A DNA stretch of 6,376 bases from Fidelibacterota bacterium (GTDB lineage: Bacteria; Fidelibacterota; Fidelibacteria; Fidelibacterales; Fidelibacteraceae). Position 1 is the stretch's first letter; each line of letters begins with the position of its first letter. The notes under the pieces are model-generated. The model was not told where the DNA came from and ran no database searches. It saw only the letters and a program-made list of their open reading frames with translations. The stretch covers positions 1 through 6,376 of the forward strand of contig JAUXEL010000098.1 in NCBI GenBank assembly GCA_030620575.1. The letters are read 5' to 3'. Shown here piece by piece: positions 5,972 through 6,376 of this stretch. Position numbers and translations under genes: made by a program.

Positions 5972-6000
5972 ATCTTATCAATTTATTTTATCATTGTCAA
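5972..6000 (-). promoter_or_regulatory. Sigma70-type promoter of the secreted protein gene
   Basis: On the minus strand a perfect -35, TTGACA (6000-5995), is followed by a 17-bp spacer and TAAGAT (5977-5972), one or two bases from the TATAAT consensus. Predicted transcription start is near 5965, leaving a leader of about 50 nt that contains two TTTTGAGAGAG copies (around 5929-5939 and 5952-5962) before ATG 5913. Confidence 0.75.
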
Positions 6001-6011
6001 GCATTTGTTAA

Positions 6012-6041
6012 TATTTTGTTTATTTTTTGTTTATTTTTTGT
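6012..6041 (-). promoter_or_regulatory. Helically phased A-tracts upstream of the promoter
   Basis: On the minus strand, A-runs at 6039-6034 (A6), 6028-6023 (A6) and 6017-6014 (A4) are spaced 11 and 10 bp apart, from about 14 bp upstream of the -35. Runs phased with the helix are the classic recipe for DNA curvature, and AT-rich DNA here matches an UP-element position for the RNA polymerase alpha subunit. It also reads as an 11-bp tandem repeat (G at 6018, 6029, 6040). Confidence 0.6.
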
Positions 6042-6185
6042 ATGCAATGCAAAAGATCGCTGTTAGAAAGATACACTGCCCCTATTGCAAGTGCAATAAA
6101 AACATATAAATAGAAGCGCCCTTTGTATTATTCCAAAATAATTGTTTATCTGTATTTACGGTATTTTTATTTTCTATTTTATTTA

Positions 6186-6261
6186 CTAAAGCACAAAAGC
6201 TTGCTGAGAAGCAAGCTTTTGCAATGAGAGAGAGAGAATTTTTATAAAATTACAGACCGCC
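6186..6261 (-). repeat. Conserved 3' cassette of the paralogues, copy 2
   Basis: Second copy of the 76-bp segment at 5226-5301, covering the end of the partial gene, its 3' UTR with a (TC)6 tract (6226-6237 complement) and the hairpin. Confidence 0.9.
6194..6221 (-). terminator. Hairpin terminator after the partial paralogue
   Basis: CAAAAGCTTGCT and AGCAAGCTTTTG form a perfect 12-bp stem with a 4-nt loop (GAGA on plus, TCTC on minus). The distal arm ends in TTTTG and is followed on the minus strand by TGCTTTAG. It is the intact version of the 5234-5261 hairpin, 29 nt past the stop codon. Confidence 0.7.
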
Positions 6262-6376
6262 TTCCAGAAATACTTTTAGATCAAGGATTAACTTACCACC
6301 AATCCAACCGTAACTAGTATAGGTAACAGTACTTTTGAGGTAATAGTAGGTTGTTTCCTGAAATGGGGTAGTAGTA
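6250..6376 (-). CDS. Partial paralogue of the secreted repeat protein (C-terminus)
   Basis: Only the last 41 complete codons and the stop lie in the window; the start is beyond the right edge. The visible end has PFQETTYYYLKS followed by KLILDLKVFLEGGL. The tail matches ILDIKIFFEGGL of the neighbouring gene, and the Tyr-rich stretch before it parallels NYYIYYG there. Upstream of the tail the two differ, so this is a diverged tandem paralogue, not a recent copy. Same strand, downstream hairpin and 3' UTR as the neighbour. Function unknown, presumably exported. Confidence 0.75.
   Translation of the reverse strand, partial: TTTPFQETTYYYLKSTVTYTSYGWIGGKLILDLKVFLEGGL

Larger units (their letters stand above)
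5948..6249. other. Intergenic region between the two paralogues
   Basis: AT-rich and without a supported gene. It holds the promoter and A-tract array of the 5913 gene, a perfect inverted repeat ATTGCA-AG-TGCAAT (6084-6097) that could bind a regulator, and the terminator of the second paralogue near 6194-6221. The stretch 6098-6185 shows nothing further that I can support. A minus-strand frame around 6016-6120 has a hydrophobic run (VFIALAIGAVYL) but no start or ribosome site. Confidence 0.6.

Noticed and set aside
5897..6109. Plus-strand 70-codon frame ending in HCPYCKCNKN, reminiscent of a small zinc finger
   Set aside because: It lies opposite the signal peptide, leader, promoter and A-tracts of the minus-strand gene, has no ribosome site, and the Cys cluster is too short to stand alone.
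6016..6120. Minus-strand frame with hydrophobic run VFIALAIGAVYLSNS
   Set aside because: No suitable start codon or ribosome site, and it ends in the A-tract array.

Overview
The window looks like a bacterial chromosome fragment, AT-rich by eye, with two unrelated gene blocks separated by repeat-rich spacer DNA. No gene in it fixes the taxonomy. Signal peptides, CPA2 antiporters fused to PTS IIA domains, small secreted beta-type paralogues sharing a C-terminal 'FxEGGL' tail, and littered short repeats (a CTTGTCCGGCGTAG...GACGGATC element plus 14-15 bp tandem repeats) suggest an uncultured anaerobic Gram-negative lineage of the PVC or FCB type (Lentisphaerae, Kiritimatiellae or Cloacimonas-like). 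That placement is a low-confidence inference.

Block 1 (plus strand, about 205-4857) is a compact four-gene operon: a small four-helix membrane protein (205-621); a CPA2 cation:proton antiporter fused to a C-terminal PTS IIA domain (618-2765, overlapping the first gene by ATGA); a soluble protein joining a second PTS IIA domain to a C-terminal alpha/beta domain that looks PII-like (2778-3590); and a second CPA2 antiporter without a regulatory tail (3604-4857). All junctions are between a 4-nt overlap and 13 nt. The layout suggests a monovalent cation/proton exchange module whose activity is tuned by PTS phosphorylation and perhaps by a small ligand bound to the PII-like domain. The antiporter and IIA assignments are firm; the regulatory wiring is inference. 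A good intrinsic terminator (5101-5129) closes the block, built inside an inverted copy of the interspersed repeat.

The spacer 4858-5289 carries no convincing gene. It holds 14-bp tandem repeats, a copy of the interspersed repeat split by about 70 bp, an inverted copy, the terminator and a perfect short palindrome.

Block 2 (minus strand, 5290 to the right edge) holds two tandem secreted-protein paralogues, the second cut by the window end. The complete one (5290-5913) has a signal peptide or membrane anchor, degenerate internal repeats of roughly 40 residues and a C-terminal tail shared with its neighbour. The last codons, 3' UTR and terminator hairpin are nearly identical in the two genes (76 bp, 4 differences) although the upstream coding regions have diverged. 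The complete gene has a strong sigma70-type promoter (TTGACA, 17 bp, TAAGAT) with helically phased A-tracts just upstream. Its short leader contains two GAGAGAG motifs complementary to the (TC)6 tract in both 3' UTRs.
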